Shown here: piece by piece, positions 42,225-54,788 of the stretch | Layout: each line of letters begins with the position of its first letter | How positions within the stretch are numbered: the first letter of the stretch is position 1 | Assembly (NCBI GenBank): GCA_949752735.1 | Contig: OX457042.1 | Span: 23,016,334-23,080,333, forward strand | Source of the DNA: Lumbricus terrestris | Lineage: Eukaryota; Annelida; Clitellata; Crassiclitellata; Lumbricidae | Direction of reading: 5' to 3' | Length of the DNA stretch: 64,000 bases | The notes under the pieces: generated by a model | What the model was told of the DNA's origin: nothing | Database searches by the model: none | Seen by the model: only the letters and a program-made list of their open reading frames with translations | Made by a program: the position numbers and the translations under genes

Positions 42225-45200
42225 AAATTACGATTTTCAAGTGAGGTCGAATTTTAGAAAAGTCGCTGACCCGGGTATCGTTGTTTATGGAAAAAATTCG
42301 TAAACTTTTGACCATGTCAGAATGGATTCAAATGGGCTTTTCTGAGTCCGCGGTCTAATGCAGTCTGCGACCAGAACAAAATAAGCGAGAATATTGCGAT
42401 GATATTGACAGATATCCGCAAAATACGAAACGGTAATTTTTCGAAAATTTTATAACTCAAATTTCTTCATTATCGTGTGTTCAAACGAAGAAATTTCGAC
42501 GCACTTTCGTTGTCTAGCATCTCCATCATAGGCTGATTAGAAAAATTACGATTTTCAAGTGAGGTCAAATTTTGGAAAAATCGCTGACCCGGGTATCGTC
42601 GTTTCTGGAAAAAATTCGTAAATTTTTTACTATGTCAGAATGGATTCAAATGGGCTTTTCTGAGTCCGGCGTCTAATGCAGTCTGCGACTAGAACAAAAC
42701 AAGCGAGAATATTGCGATAATATTGACTGATTTCCGCAAAAGGCGAAACCTGTAATTTTTCGAAAACTTTATAACTCAAATTTCTTCATTATCGTGTGTT
42801 CAAACGAAGAAATTTCGACGCACTTTCGTTGTCTAGCATCTCCATCATAGGCTGATTAGAAAAATTACGATTTTCAAGTGAGGTCAAATTTTGGAAAAAT
42901 CGCTGACCCGGGTATCGTCGTTTCTGGAAAAAATTCGTAAATTTTTTACTATGTCAGAATGGATTCAAATGGGCTTTTCTGAGTCCGGGGACTAATGCAG
43001 TCTGCGACCAGAACAAAACAAGCGAAAATATTGCGATAATATTGACTGATTTCCGCAAAATACGAAACGCTAATTTTTCGAAAATTTTGTAACTCAAATT
43101 TTTTCATTATTGTGTGTTCAAACTAAGAAATTTTGACGGACTTTTGTTGTCCAGCTTCTCCATAATAGACTGATTAGAAAAATTACGATTTTCAAGTGAG
43201 GTCGAATTTTGGAAAAAAATCGTAAATTTTTGAATATTTCAGAATGAATTTAAATGGGCTTTTCTGAGTCCGGGGACTAATGCAGTCTGCGACTAGAACA
43301 AAACAAGCTAGAATTTTGCGATAATATTGACTGATTTCCGCAAAATACGAAACCTATAATTTTTCGAAAACTTTATAACTCAATTTTCTTCATTATCGTG
43401 TGTTCAAACGAAGAAATTTCGACGCACTTTCGTTGTCTAGCATCTCCATCATAGGCTGATTAGAAAAATTACGATTTTCAAGTGAGGTCAAATTTTGGAA
43501 AAATCGCTGACCCGGGTATCGTCGTTTCTGGAAAAAATTCGTAAATTTTTGACTATGTCAGAATGGATTCAAATGGGCTTTTCTGAGTCCGGGGTCTAAT
43601 GCAGTCTGCGACTAGAACAAAACAAACTAGATTTTTGCGATATTATTGACGGATTTCCGCAAATCACGAAAGGGTAATTTTTCGAAAATTTTCCAACTCA
43701 AATTTCTTCATTATCGTGTGTTCAAACGAAGAAATTTCGACGGACTTTTGTTGTCTAGCATCTCCATAATAGGCTGGTTAGAAAAATTACGATTTTCAAG
43801 TGAGGTCGAATTTTGGAAAAATCGCTGACCCGGGTATCGTCGTTTCTGGAAAAATTCGTAAATTTTTTAATATTTCAGAATGAATTTAAATGGGCTTTTC
43901 TGAGTCCGGGGTCTAATGCAGTATGCGACTAGAACAAAACAAGCTAGAATTTTGCGATAATATTGACTGATTTCCGCAAAATAAGAAAGGGTAATTTTTC
44001 GAAAATTTTCCAACTCAAATTTCTTCATTATCGTGTGTTCAAACGAAGAAATTTCGACGGACTTTTGTTGTCTAGCATCTCCATAATAGGCTGATTAGAA
44101 AAATTACGATTTTCAAGTGAGGTCGAATTTTGGAAAAATCGCTGACCCGGGTATCGTCGTTTCTGGGAAAAATTCGTAAATTTTTGAATATTTCAGAATG
44201 AATTTAAATGGGCTTTTCTGAGTCCGGGGACTAATGCAGTCTGCGACCAGAACAAAACAAGCGAAAATATTGCGATAATATTGACTGATTTCCGCTAAAT
44301 ACGAAACCTATAATTTTTCGAAAACTTTATAACTCAAATTTCTTCAATATCGTGTGTTCAAACGAAGAAATTTCGACGCACTTTCGTTGTCTAGCATCTC
44401 CATCATAGGCTGGTTAGAAAAATTACGATTTTCAAGTGAGGTCGAATTTTAGAAAAGTCGCTGACCCGGGTATCGTTGTTTATGGAAAAAATTCGTAAAC
44501 TTTTGACCATGTCAGAATGGATTCAAATGGGCTTTTCTGAGTCCGCGGTCTAATGCAGTCTGCGACCAGAACAAAATAAGCGAGAATATTGCGATGATAT
44601 TGACAGATATCCGCAAAATACGAAACGGTAATTTTTCGAAAATTTTATAACTCAAATTTCTTCATTATCGTGTGTTCAAACGAAGAAATTTCGACGCACT
44701 TTCGTTGTCTAGCATCTCCATCATAGGCTGATTAGAAAAATTACGATTTTCAAGTGAGGTCAAATTTTGGAAAAATCGCTGACCCGGGTATCGTCGTTTC
44801 TGGAAAAAATTCGTAAATTTTTTACTATGTCAGAATGGATTCAAATGGGCTTTTCTGAGTCCGGCGTCTAATGCAGTCTGCGACTAGAACAAAACAAGCG
44901 AGAATATTGCGATAATATTGACTGATTTCCGCAAAAGGCGAAACCTGTAATTTTTCGAAAACTTTATAACTCAAATTTCTTCATTATCGTGTGTTCAAAC
45001 GAAGAAATTTCGACGCACTTTCGTTGTCTAGCATCTCCATCATAGGCTGATTAGAAAAATTACGATTTTCAAGTGAGGTCAAATTTTGGAAAAATCGCTG
45101 ACCCGGGTATCGTCGTTTCTGGAAAAAATTCGTAAATTTTTTACTATGTCAGAATGGATTCAAATGGGCTTTTCTGAGTCCGGGGACTAATGCAGTCTGC

Positions 45201-46050
45201 GACCAGAACAAAACAAGCGAAAATATTGCGATAATATTGACTGATTTCCGCAAAATACGAAACGCTAATTTTTCGAAAATTTTGTAACTCAAATTTTTTC
45301 ATTATTGTGTGTTCAAACTAAGAAATTTTGACGGACTTTTGTTGTCCAGCTTCTCCATAATAGACTGATTAGAAAAATTACGATTTTCAAGTGAGGTCGA
45401 ATTTTGGAAAAAAATCGTAAATTTTTGAATATTTCAGAATGAATTTAAATGGGCTTTTCTGAGTCCGGGGACTAATGCAGTCTGCGACTAGAACAAAACA
45501 AGCTAGAATTTTGCGATAATATTGACTGATTTCCGCAAAATACGAAACCTATAATTTTTCGAAAACTTTATAACTCAATTTTCTTCATTATCGTGTGTTC
45601 AAACGAAGAAATTTCGACGCACTTTCGTTGTCTAGCATCTCCATCATAGGCTGATTAGAAAAATTACGATTTTCAAGTGAGGTCAAATTTTGGAAAAATC
45701 GCTGACCCGGGTATCGTCGTTTCTGGAAAAAATTCGTAAATTTTTGACTATGTCAGAATGGATTCAAATGGGCTTTTCTGAGTCCGGGGTCTAATGCAGT
45801 CTGCGACTAGAACAAAACAAACTAGATTTTTGCGATATTATTGACGGATTTCCGCAAATCACGAAAGGGTAATTTTTCGAAAATTTTCCAACTCAAATTT
45901 CTTCATTATCGTGTGTTCAAACGAAGAAATTTCGACGGACTTTTGTTGTCTAGCATCTCCATAATAGGCTGGTTAGAAAAATTACGATTTTCAAGTGAGG
46001 TCGAATTTTGGAAAAATCGCTGACCCGGGTATTGTCGTTTCTGGAAAAAA
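42225..46050 (+). repeat. Tandem duplication, 2,195-bp unit
   Basis: Copy 1 spans ~42,225-44,419 and copy 2 ~44,420-46,050 (partial). Private markers 2,195 bp apart are aaaaggcgaaacctg (42,742 / 44,937), the 33-bp deletion junction (43,211 / 45,406), ttgtccagcttctcc, and aaactagatttttgcgatatt. The period is seven monomers minus 33 bp. Confidence 0.88.
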
Positions 46051-49000
46051 TTCGTAAATTTTTGAATATTTCAGAATAAATTTAAATGGGCTTTTCTGAG
46101 TCCGGGGACTAATGCAGTCTGCGACTAGAACAAAACAAGCGAGAATATTGCGATAATATTGACTGATTTCCGCAAAATACGAAACCTATAATTTTTCGAA
46201 AACTTTATAACTCAAATTTCTTCATTATCGTGTGTTCAAACGAAGAAATTTCGACGCACTTTCGTTGTCTAGCATCTCCATAATAGGTTGGTTAGAAAAA
46301 TTACGATTTTCAAGTGAGGTCGACTTTTGGAAAAATCGCTGACCCGGGTATCGTCGTTTCTGGAAAAAATTCGTAAATTTTTGAATATTTCAGAATGAAT
46401 TTAAATGGGCTTTTCTGAGTCCGGGGACTAATGCAGTCTGCGACTAGAACAAAACAAGCTAGAATATTGCGATAATATTGACTGATTTCCGCAAAATACG
46501 AAACCTATAATTTTTCGAAAACTTTATAACTCAAATTTCTTCATTATCGTGTGTTCAAACGAAGAAATTTCGACGCACTTTCGTTGTCTAGCATCTCCAT
46601 AATAGGTTGGTTAGAAAAATTACGATTTTCAAGTGAGGTCGAATTTTGGAAAAATCGCTGACCCGGGTATCGACGTTTCTGGAAAAAATTCGTAAATTTT
46701 TGAATATTTCAGAATGAATTTAAATGGGCTTTTCTGAGTCCGGGGACTAATGCAGTCTGCGACCAGAACAAAACAAGCTAGAATTTTGCGATAATATTGA
46801 CTGATTTCCGCAAAATACGAAACGGTAATTTTTCGAAAATTTTCCAACTCAAATTTCTTCATTATCGTGTGTTCAAACGAAGAAATTTCGACGGACTTTT
46901 GTTGTCTAGCATCTCCATAATAGGCTGATCAGAAAAATTACGATTTTCAAGTGAGGTCGAATTTTGGAAAAATCGCTGACCCCGGGTATCGTCGTTTCTG
47001 GAAAAAATTCGTAAATTTTTGAATATTTCAGAATGATTTTAAATGGGCTTTTCTGAGTCCGGGGTCTAATACAGTATGCGACTAGAACAAAACAAGCTAG
47101 AATTTTGCGATAATATTGACTGATTTCCGCAAAATACGAAACGGTAATTTTTCAAAAATTTTCCAACTCAAATTTCTTCATTATCGTGTGTTCAAACGAA
47201 GAAATTTCGACGGACTTTTGTTGTCTAGCATCTCCATAATAGGCTGATTAGAAAAATTACGATTTTCAAGTGAGGTCGAATTTTGGAAAAATCGCTGACC
47301 CGGGTATCGTCGTTTCTGGAAAAAATTCGTAAATTTTTGAATATTTCAGAATGATTTTAAATGGGCTTTTCTGAGTCCGGGGTCTAATGCAGTCTGCGAC
47401 TAGAACAAAACAAGCGAGAATATTGCGATAATATTGACTGATTTCCGCAAAATACGAAACCTATAATTTTTCGAAAACTTTATAACTCAAATTTCTTCAT
47501 TATCGTGGGTTCAAACGAAGAAATTTCGACGGACTTTTGTTGTCTAGCATCTCCATAATAGGCTGATTAGAAAAATTACGATTTTCAAGTGAGGTCGAAT
47601 TTTGGAAAAATCGCTGACCCGGGTATCGTCGTTTCTGGAAAAAATTCGTAAATTTTTGAATATTTCAGAATGAATTTAAATGGGCTTTTCTGAGTCCGGG
47701 GACTAATGCAGTCTGCGACCAGAACAAAACAAGCGAAAATATTGCGATAATATTGACTGATTTCCGCAAAATACGAAACCTATAATTTTTCGAAAACTTT
47801 ATAACTCAAATTTCTTCATTATCGTGTGTTCAAACGAAAAAATTTCGACGCAGTTTCGTTGTCTAGCATCTCCATCATAGGCTGATTAGAAAAATTACGA
47901 TTTTCAAGTGAGGTCGAAATTTAGAAAAGTCGCTGACCCGGGTATCGTTGTTTATGGAAAAAATTCGTAAACTTTTGACCATGTCAGAATGGATTCAAAT
48001 GAACTTTTCTGAGTCCGCGGTCTAATGCAGTCTGTGACCAGAACAAAATAAGCGAGAATATTGCGATGATATTGACAGATATCCGCAAAATACGAAACGG
48101 TAATTTTTCGAAAATTTTGTAACTTAAATTTCTTCATTATCGTGTGTTCAAACGAAGAAAATTCGACGCACTTTTGTTGTCTAGCATCTCCATCATAGGC
48201 TGATTAGAAAAATTACGATTTTCAAGTGAGGTCAAATTTTGGAAAAATCGCTGACCCGGGTATCGTCGTTTCTGGAAAAAATTCGTAAATTTTTGAATAT
48301 TTCAGAATGAATTTAAATGGGCTTTTCTGAGTCCGGGGTCTAATGCAGTATGCGACTAGAACAAAACAAGCTAGAATTTTGCGATAATATTGACTGATTT
48401 CCGCAAAATACGAAAGGGTAATTTTTCGAAAATTTTCCAACTCAAATTTCTTCATTATCGTGTGTTCAAACGAAGAAATTTCGACGGACTTTTGTTGTCT
48501 AGCATCTCCATAATAGGCTGATTAGAAAAATTACGATTTTCAAGTGAGGTCGAATTTTGGAAAAATCGCTGACCCGGGTATCGTCGTTTCTGGAAAAAAT
48601 TCGTAAATTTTTGAATATTTCAGAATGAATTTAAATGGGCTTTTCTGAGTCCGGGGACTAATGCAGTCTGCGACCAGAACAAAACAAGCGAAAATATTGC
48701 GATAATATTGACTGATTTCCGCAAAATACGAAACGGTAATTTTTCGAAAATTTTCCAACTCAAATTTCTTCATTATCGTGTGTTCAAACGAAGAAATTTC
48801 GATGGACTTTTGTTGTCTAGCATCTCCATGAAAGGCTGGTTAGAAAAATTACGATTTTCAAGTGAGGTCAAATTTTGGAAAAATCGCTGACCCGGGTATC
48901 GTCGTTTCTGGAAAAAATTCGTAAATTTTTTACTATGTCAGAATGGATTCAAATGGGCTTTTCTGAGTCCGGGGTCTAATGCAGTCTGCGACTAGAACAA

Positions 49001-49518
49001 AACAAGCGAGAATATTGCGATAATATTGACTGATTTCCGCAAAAGGCGAAACCTATAATTTTTCGAAAACTTTATAACTCAAATTTCTTCATTATCGTGT
49101 GTTCAAACGAAGAAATTTCGACGCACTTTCGTTGTCTAGCATCTCCATCATAGGCTGATTAGAAAAATTACGATTTTCAAGTGAGGTCAAATTTTGGAAA
49201 AATCGCTGACCCGGGTATCGTCGTTTCTGGAAAAAATTCGTAAATTTTTGACTATGTCAGAATGGATTCAAATGGGCTTTTCTGAGTCCGGGGTCTAATG
49301 CAGTCTGCGACTAGAACAAAACAAGCTAGAATTTTGCGATAATATTGACTGATTTCCGCAAAATACGAAAGGGTAATTTTTCGAAAATTTTCCAACTCAA
49401 ATTTCTTCATTATCGTGTGTTCAAACGAAGAAATTTTGACGGACTTTTGTTGTCTAGCATCTCCATAATAGGCTGGTTAGAAAAATTACGATTTTCAAGT
49501 GAGGTCGAATTTTGGAAA

Positions 49519-49535
49519 AATCGCTGATATCGTCG
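49519..49535 (+). repeat. Monomer lacking exactly the cccggg hexamer
   Basis: The box reads atcgctgatatcgtcg instead of atcgctgacccgggtatcgtcg, a clean six-base removal of the palindromic core. Confidence 0.85.
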
Positions 49536-52500
49536 TTTCTGGAAAAAATTCGTAAATTTTTGAATATTTCAGAATGAATTTAAATGGGCTTTTCTGAGTC
49601 CGGGGACTAATGCAGTCTGCGACCAGAACAAAATAAGCGAGAATATTGCGATAATATTGACTGATTTCCGCTAAATACGAAACCTATAATTTTTTGAAAA
49701 CTTTATAACTCAAATTTCTTCATTATCGTGTGTTCAAACGAAGAAATTTCGACGCACTTTCGTTGTCTAGCATCTCCATCATAGGCTGATTAGAAAAATT
49801 ACGATTTTCAAGTGAGGTCGAATTTTAGAAAAGTCGCTGACCCGGGTATCGTTGTTTATGGAAAAAATTCGTAAACTTTTGACTATGTCAGAATGGATTC
49901 AAATGAGCTTTTCTGAGTCCGGGGTCTAATGCAGTCTGCGACCAGAACAAAATAAGCGAGAATATTGCGATAATATTGACAGATTTCCGCAAAATACGAA
50001 ACGGTAATTTTTCGAAAATTTTGTAACTCAAATTTCTTCATTATTGTGTGTTCAAACTAAGAAATTTTGACGGACTTTTGTTGTCTAGCATCTCCATAAT
50101 AGACTGATTAGAAAAATTACGATTTTCAAGTGAGGTCGAAATTTGGAAAAATCGCTGACCCGGGTATCGTCGTTTCTGGAAAAAATCGTAAATTTTTGAA
50201 TATTTCAGAATGAATTTAAATGGGCTTTTCTGAGTCCGGGGACTAATGCAGTCTGCGACTAGAACAAAACAAGCGAGAATATTGCGATAATATTGACTGA
50301 TTTCCGCTAAATACGAAACCTATAATTTTTCGAAAACTTCATAACTCAAATTTCTTCATTATCGTGTGTTCAAATGAAGAAATTTCGACGCAGTTTCGTT
50401 GTCTAGCATCTCCATCATAGGATAGTTAGAAAAATTACGATTTTCAAGAGAGGTCAAATTTCAGAAAAGTCGCTGACCCGGGTATCGTCGTTTATGGAAA
50501 AAATTCGTAAACTTTTGACTATGTCAGAATGGATTCAAATGGGCTTTTCTGAGTCCGAGGTCTAATGCAGTCTGCGACCAGAACAAAATAAGCGAGAATA
50601 TTGCGATAATATTGACTGATTTCCGCAAAATACGAAACGGTAATTTTTCGAAATTTTTGTGACTCAAATTTCTTCATTATCGTGTGTTCAAACGAAGAAA
50701 TTTCGACGGACTTTTGTTGTCTAGCATCTCCATAATAGGCTGATTAGAAAAATTACGATTTTCAAGTGAGGTCGAATTTTGGAAAAATCGCTGACCCGGG
50801 TATCGTCGTTTCTGGAAAAAAATCGTAAATTTTTGAATATTTCAGAATGAATTTAAATGGGCTTTTCTGAGTCCGGGGACTAATGCAGTCTGCGACTAGA
50901 ACAAAACAAGCGAGAATATTGCGATAATATTGACTGATTTCCGCTAAATACGAAACCTATAATTTTTCGAAAACTTTATAACTCAAATTTCTTCATTATC
51001 GTGTGTTCAAATGAAGAAATTTCGACGCAGTTTTGTTGTCTAGCATCTCCATCATAGGCTAGTTAGAAAAATTACGATTTTCAAGTGAGGTCAAATTTCA
51101 GAAAAGTCGCTGACCCGGGTATCGTCGTTTATGGGAAAAATTCGTAAACTTTTGACTATGTCAGAATGGATTCAAATGGGCTTTTCTGAGTCCGAGGTCT
51201 AATGCAGTGTGCGACCAGAACAAAATAAGCGAGAATATTGCGATAATATTGACTGATTTCCGCAAAATACGAAACGGTAATTTTTCGAAATTTTTGTGAC
51301 TCAAATTTCTTCATTATCGTGTGTTCAAACGAAGAAATTTCGACGGACTTTTGTTGTCTAGCATCTCCATAATAGGCTGATTAGAAAAATTACGATTTTC
51401 AAGTGAGGTCGAATTTTGGAAAAATCGCTGACCCGGGTTTCGTCGTTTCTGGAAAAAAATCGTAAATTTTTGAATATTTCAGAATGAATTTAAATGGGCT
51501 TTTCTGAGTCCGGGGACTAATGCAGTCTGCGACTAGAACAAAACAAGCGAGAATATTGCGATAATATTGACTGATTTCCGCAAAATACGAAACCTATAAT
51601 TTTTCGAAAACTTTATAACTCAAATTTCTTCATTATCGTGTGTTCAAACGAAGAAATTTCGACGCACTTTCGTTGTCTAGCATCTCCATCATAGGCTGAT
51701 TAGAAAAATTACGATTTTCAAGTGATGTCAAATTCTGGAAAAATCGCTGACCCGGGTATAGTCGTTTCTGGAAAAAATTCGTAAATTTATGACTATGTCA
51801 GAATGGATTCAAATGGGCTTTTCTGAGTCCGGGGTCTAATGCAGTCTGCGACTAGAACAAAACAAGCTAGAATTTTGCGATAATATTGACTGATTTCCGC
51901 AAAATACGAAAGGGTTATTTTTCGAGAATTTTCCAACTCAAATTTCTTCATTATCGTGTGTTCAAACGAAGAAATTTCGACGGACTTTTGTTGTCTAGCA
52001 TCTCCATAATAGGCTGGTTAGAAAAATTACGATTTTCAAGTGAGGTCGAATTTTGAAAAAATCGCTGACCCGGGTATCGTCGTTTCTGGAAAAAAATCGT
52101 AAATTTTTGACTATGTCAGAATGGATTTAAATGGGCTTTTCTGAATCCGCGGACAAATGCAGTCTGCGACTAGAATAAAATAAATTTCAATATTGCGATA
52201 ATATTGACTGATTTCCGCAAAATAAGATACGGTAATTTTTCGAAAATTTTATAACTCAAATTTCGTCTTTATCCTGTGTTCAAACGAAGAAATTCCGACC
52301 CACTTTTGTTGCCAAAGATCTCGATAATAGGCTGGTTAGAAAAATTACGATTTTCAAGTGAGGTCGAATTTTGGAAAAATCGCTGACCCGGGTATCGTCG
52401 TTTATGGAAAAAATTCGTAAAATTTTGACTATGTCAGAATGGATTGAAATGGGCTTTTCTGAGTCCAGGGACTAATGCAGTCTGCGACCAGAACAAAAAA

Positions 52501-52687
52501 AGCGAGAATATTGCGATAATATTGACTGATTTCCGCAAATTACGAAACGGTAATTTGTCGAAAATTTTAAAACTCAAATTTCTTCATTATCGTGTGTTCA
52601 AACGAAGAAATTTCAACAGACTTTTGTTGTCTAGCATCTCCATAATAGGCTGGTTAGAAAAATTACGATTTTCAAGTGAGGTCGAAT

Positions 52688-53025
52688 TTTGGAATAATCG
52701 CATCGTCGTTTCTGGAAAAAAATTGTAAATTTTTGACTATGTCAGAATGGATTGAAGTGGGTTTTTCTGAGTCCGGGGACTAATGCAGTCTGCGACTAGA
52801 ACAAAACAAGCGAGAATATTGAGATAATATTGACTGATTTCCGCTAAATACGAAACGGTAATTTTTCGAAAATTTTATAACTCAAATTTCTTCATTATCG
52901 TGTGTTCAAACGAAGAAATTTCAACAGACTTTTGTTGTCTAGCATCTCCATAATAGGTTGGTTAGAAAAATTACGATTTTCAAGTGAGGTCGAATTTTGG
53001 AAAAATCGCTGACCCGTTTCTGGAA
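52688..53025 (+). repeat. Two successive monomers with different CCCGGG-box deletions
   Basis: At 52,691-52,706 the box reads ataatcgcatcgtcg (10-bp loss). One monomer on, at 53,011-53,020, gacccgtttctgg shows a 10-bp loss between cg repeats. These border monomers are also generally more diverged (for example gccaaagatctcgat at ~52,310 and ~53,883). Confidence 0.8.
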
Positions 53026-54724
53026 AAAATTCGTAAATTTTTGAATATTTCAGAATGAATTTAAATGGGCTTTTCTGAGTCCGGGGACTAATGCAGTCTG
53101 CGACTAGAACAAAACAAGCGAGAATATTGCGATAATATTGACTGATTTCCGCAAAATACGAAACCTATAATTTTTCGAAAACTTTATAAGTCAAATTTCT
53201 TCATTATCGTGTGTTCAAATGAAGAAATTTCGTCGCACTTTCGTTGTCTAGCATCTCCATCATAGGCTGATTAGAAAAATTACGATTTTCAAGTGATGTC
53301 AAATTCTGGAAAAATCGCTGACCCGGGTATAGTCGTTTCTGGAAAAAATTCGTAAATTTTTGACTATGTCAGAATGGATTCAAATGGGCTTTTCTGAGTC
53401 CGGGGTCTAATGCAGTCTGCGACTAGAACAAAACAAGCTAGAATTTTGCGATAATATTGACTGATTTCCGCAAAATACGAAAGGGTTATTTTTCGAAAAT
53501 TTTCCAACTCAAATTTCTTCATTATCGTGAGTTCAAACGAAGAAATTTCGACGGACTTTTGTTGTCTAGCATCTCCATAATAGGCTGGTTAGAAAAATTA
53601 CGATTTTCAAGTGAGGTCGAATTTTGGAAAAATCGCTGACCCGGGTATCGTCGTTTCTGGAAAAAAAATCGTAAATTTTTGACTATGTCAGAATGGATTT
53701 AAATGGGCTTTTCTGAATCCGCGGACTAATGCAGTGTGCGACTAGAATAAAATAAATTTCAATGTTGCGATAATATTGACTGATTTCCGCAAAATACGAA
53801 ACGGTAATTTTTCGAAAATTTTATAACTCAAATTTCGTCATTATCGTGTGTTCAAACGAAGAAATTCCGACGCACTTTTGTTGCCAAAGATCTCGATTAT
53901 AGGCTAGTTAGAAAAATTACGATTTTCAAGTGAGGTGCAATTTTGGAAAAATCGCTGACCCGGGTATCGTCGTTTATGGAAAAAATTCGTAAATTTTTGA
54001 CTATGTCAGAATGGATTCAAATGGGCTTTACTGAGTCCGAGGTCTAATGCAGTCTGCGACCAGAACAAAATAAGCGAGAATATTGCGATAATATTGACTG
54101 ATTTCCGCAAAATACGAAACGGTAATTTTTCGAAATTTTTGTGACTCAAATTTCTTCATTATCGTGTGTTCAAACGAAGAAATTTCGACGGACTTTTGTT
54201 GTCTAGCATCTCCATAATAGGCTGATTAGAAAAATTACGATTTTCAAGTGAGGTCGAATTTTGGAAAAATCGCTGACCCGGGTATCGTCGTTTCTGGAAA
54301 AAATTCGTAAATTTTTGAATATTTCAGAATGAATTTAAGTGGGCTTTTCTGAGTCCGGGGACTAATGCAGTCTGCGACTAGATCAAAACAAGCGAGAATA
54401 TTGCGATAATATTGACTGATTTCCGCAAAATACGAAACCTATAATTTTTCGAAAACTTTATAACTCAAATTTCTTCATTATCGTGTGTTCAAACGAAGAA
54501 ATTTCGACGCACTTTTGTTGTCTAGCATCTCCATCATAGGCTGATTAGAAAAATTACGATTTTCAAGTGAGGTCAAATTTTGGAAAAATCGCTGACCCGG
54601 GTATCGTCGTTTCTGGAAAAAATTCGTAAATTTTTGACTATGTCAGAATGGATTCAAATGGGCTTTTCTGAGTCCGAGGTCTAATGCAGTCTGCGACTAG
54701 AACAAAACAAGCTAGAATTTTGAG

Positions 54725-54788
54725 ATAATATTGACTGATTTCCGCAAAAATTACCGCTTCGTATTTTGCGGAAATCAGTCAATATTAT
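54725..54788. repeat. Polarity-switch palindrome in the satellite
   Basis: The left arm 54,725-54,749 (from ataatattgactg to ccgcaaaa) and the right arm 54,764-54,788 are exact reverse complements over 25 bp, around a 14-nt loop (54,750-54,763). Beyond the arms the pairing continues imperfectly over whole monomers, because the satellite to the right is in the opposite orientation. The loop is itself the reverse-orientation attaccg..cgta piece, so the junction lies within the conserved tttccgcaaaatacgaaacg segment of the monomer. Confidence 0.95.

Larger units (their letters stand above)
1..54749 (+). repeat. 318-bp satellite DNA array, forward orientation (~172 monomers)
   Basis: A head-to-tail array of a ~318-319 bp monomer. 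The gctgacccgggtatcg box falls at about 141, 460, 778, 1097 and 1415, and keeps that spacing to 54.6 kb. Other landmarks in each monomer are attacgattttcaagtgagg, gtctagcatctcc, ttcattatcgtgtgttcaaa, gcgataatattgac and tgagtccgggg. Monomers differ mainly at recurrent diagnostic positions (cgacgcactttcg or cgacggacttttg; cataataggc or catcataggc; gaaacctataat or gaaacggtaat). No unrelated sequence interrupts the array, which starts before base 1. Repeated 60-aa (+) and 77-aa (-) open frames are properties of the monomer and overlap antisense; I see no coding evidence. The family is not one I recognise by name. Centromeric or pericentromeric identity is inference only. Confidence 0.98.

Noticed and set aside
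7605..53639. Dozens of 60-aa (+) and 77-aa (-) open frames with near-identical sequence
   Set aside because: They are the same monomer segment on both strands, overlap antisense, and appear or vanish with single changes in the start or stop codon. This is a property of a 318-bp repeat divisible by 3, not a gene family.
1..54749. CRISPR-like regular spacing
   Set aside because: The repeats are contiguous 318-bp monomers with no unique spacers, and the flank is plainly eukaryotic.
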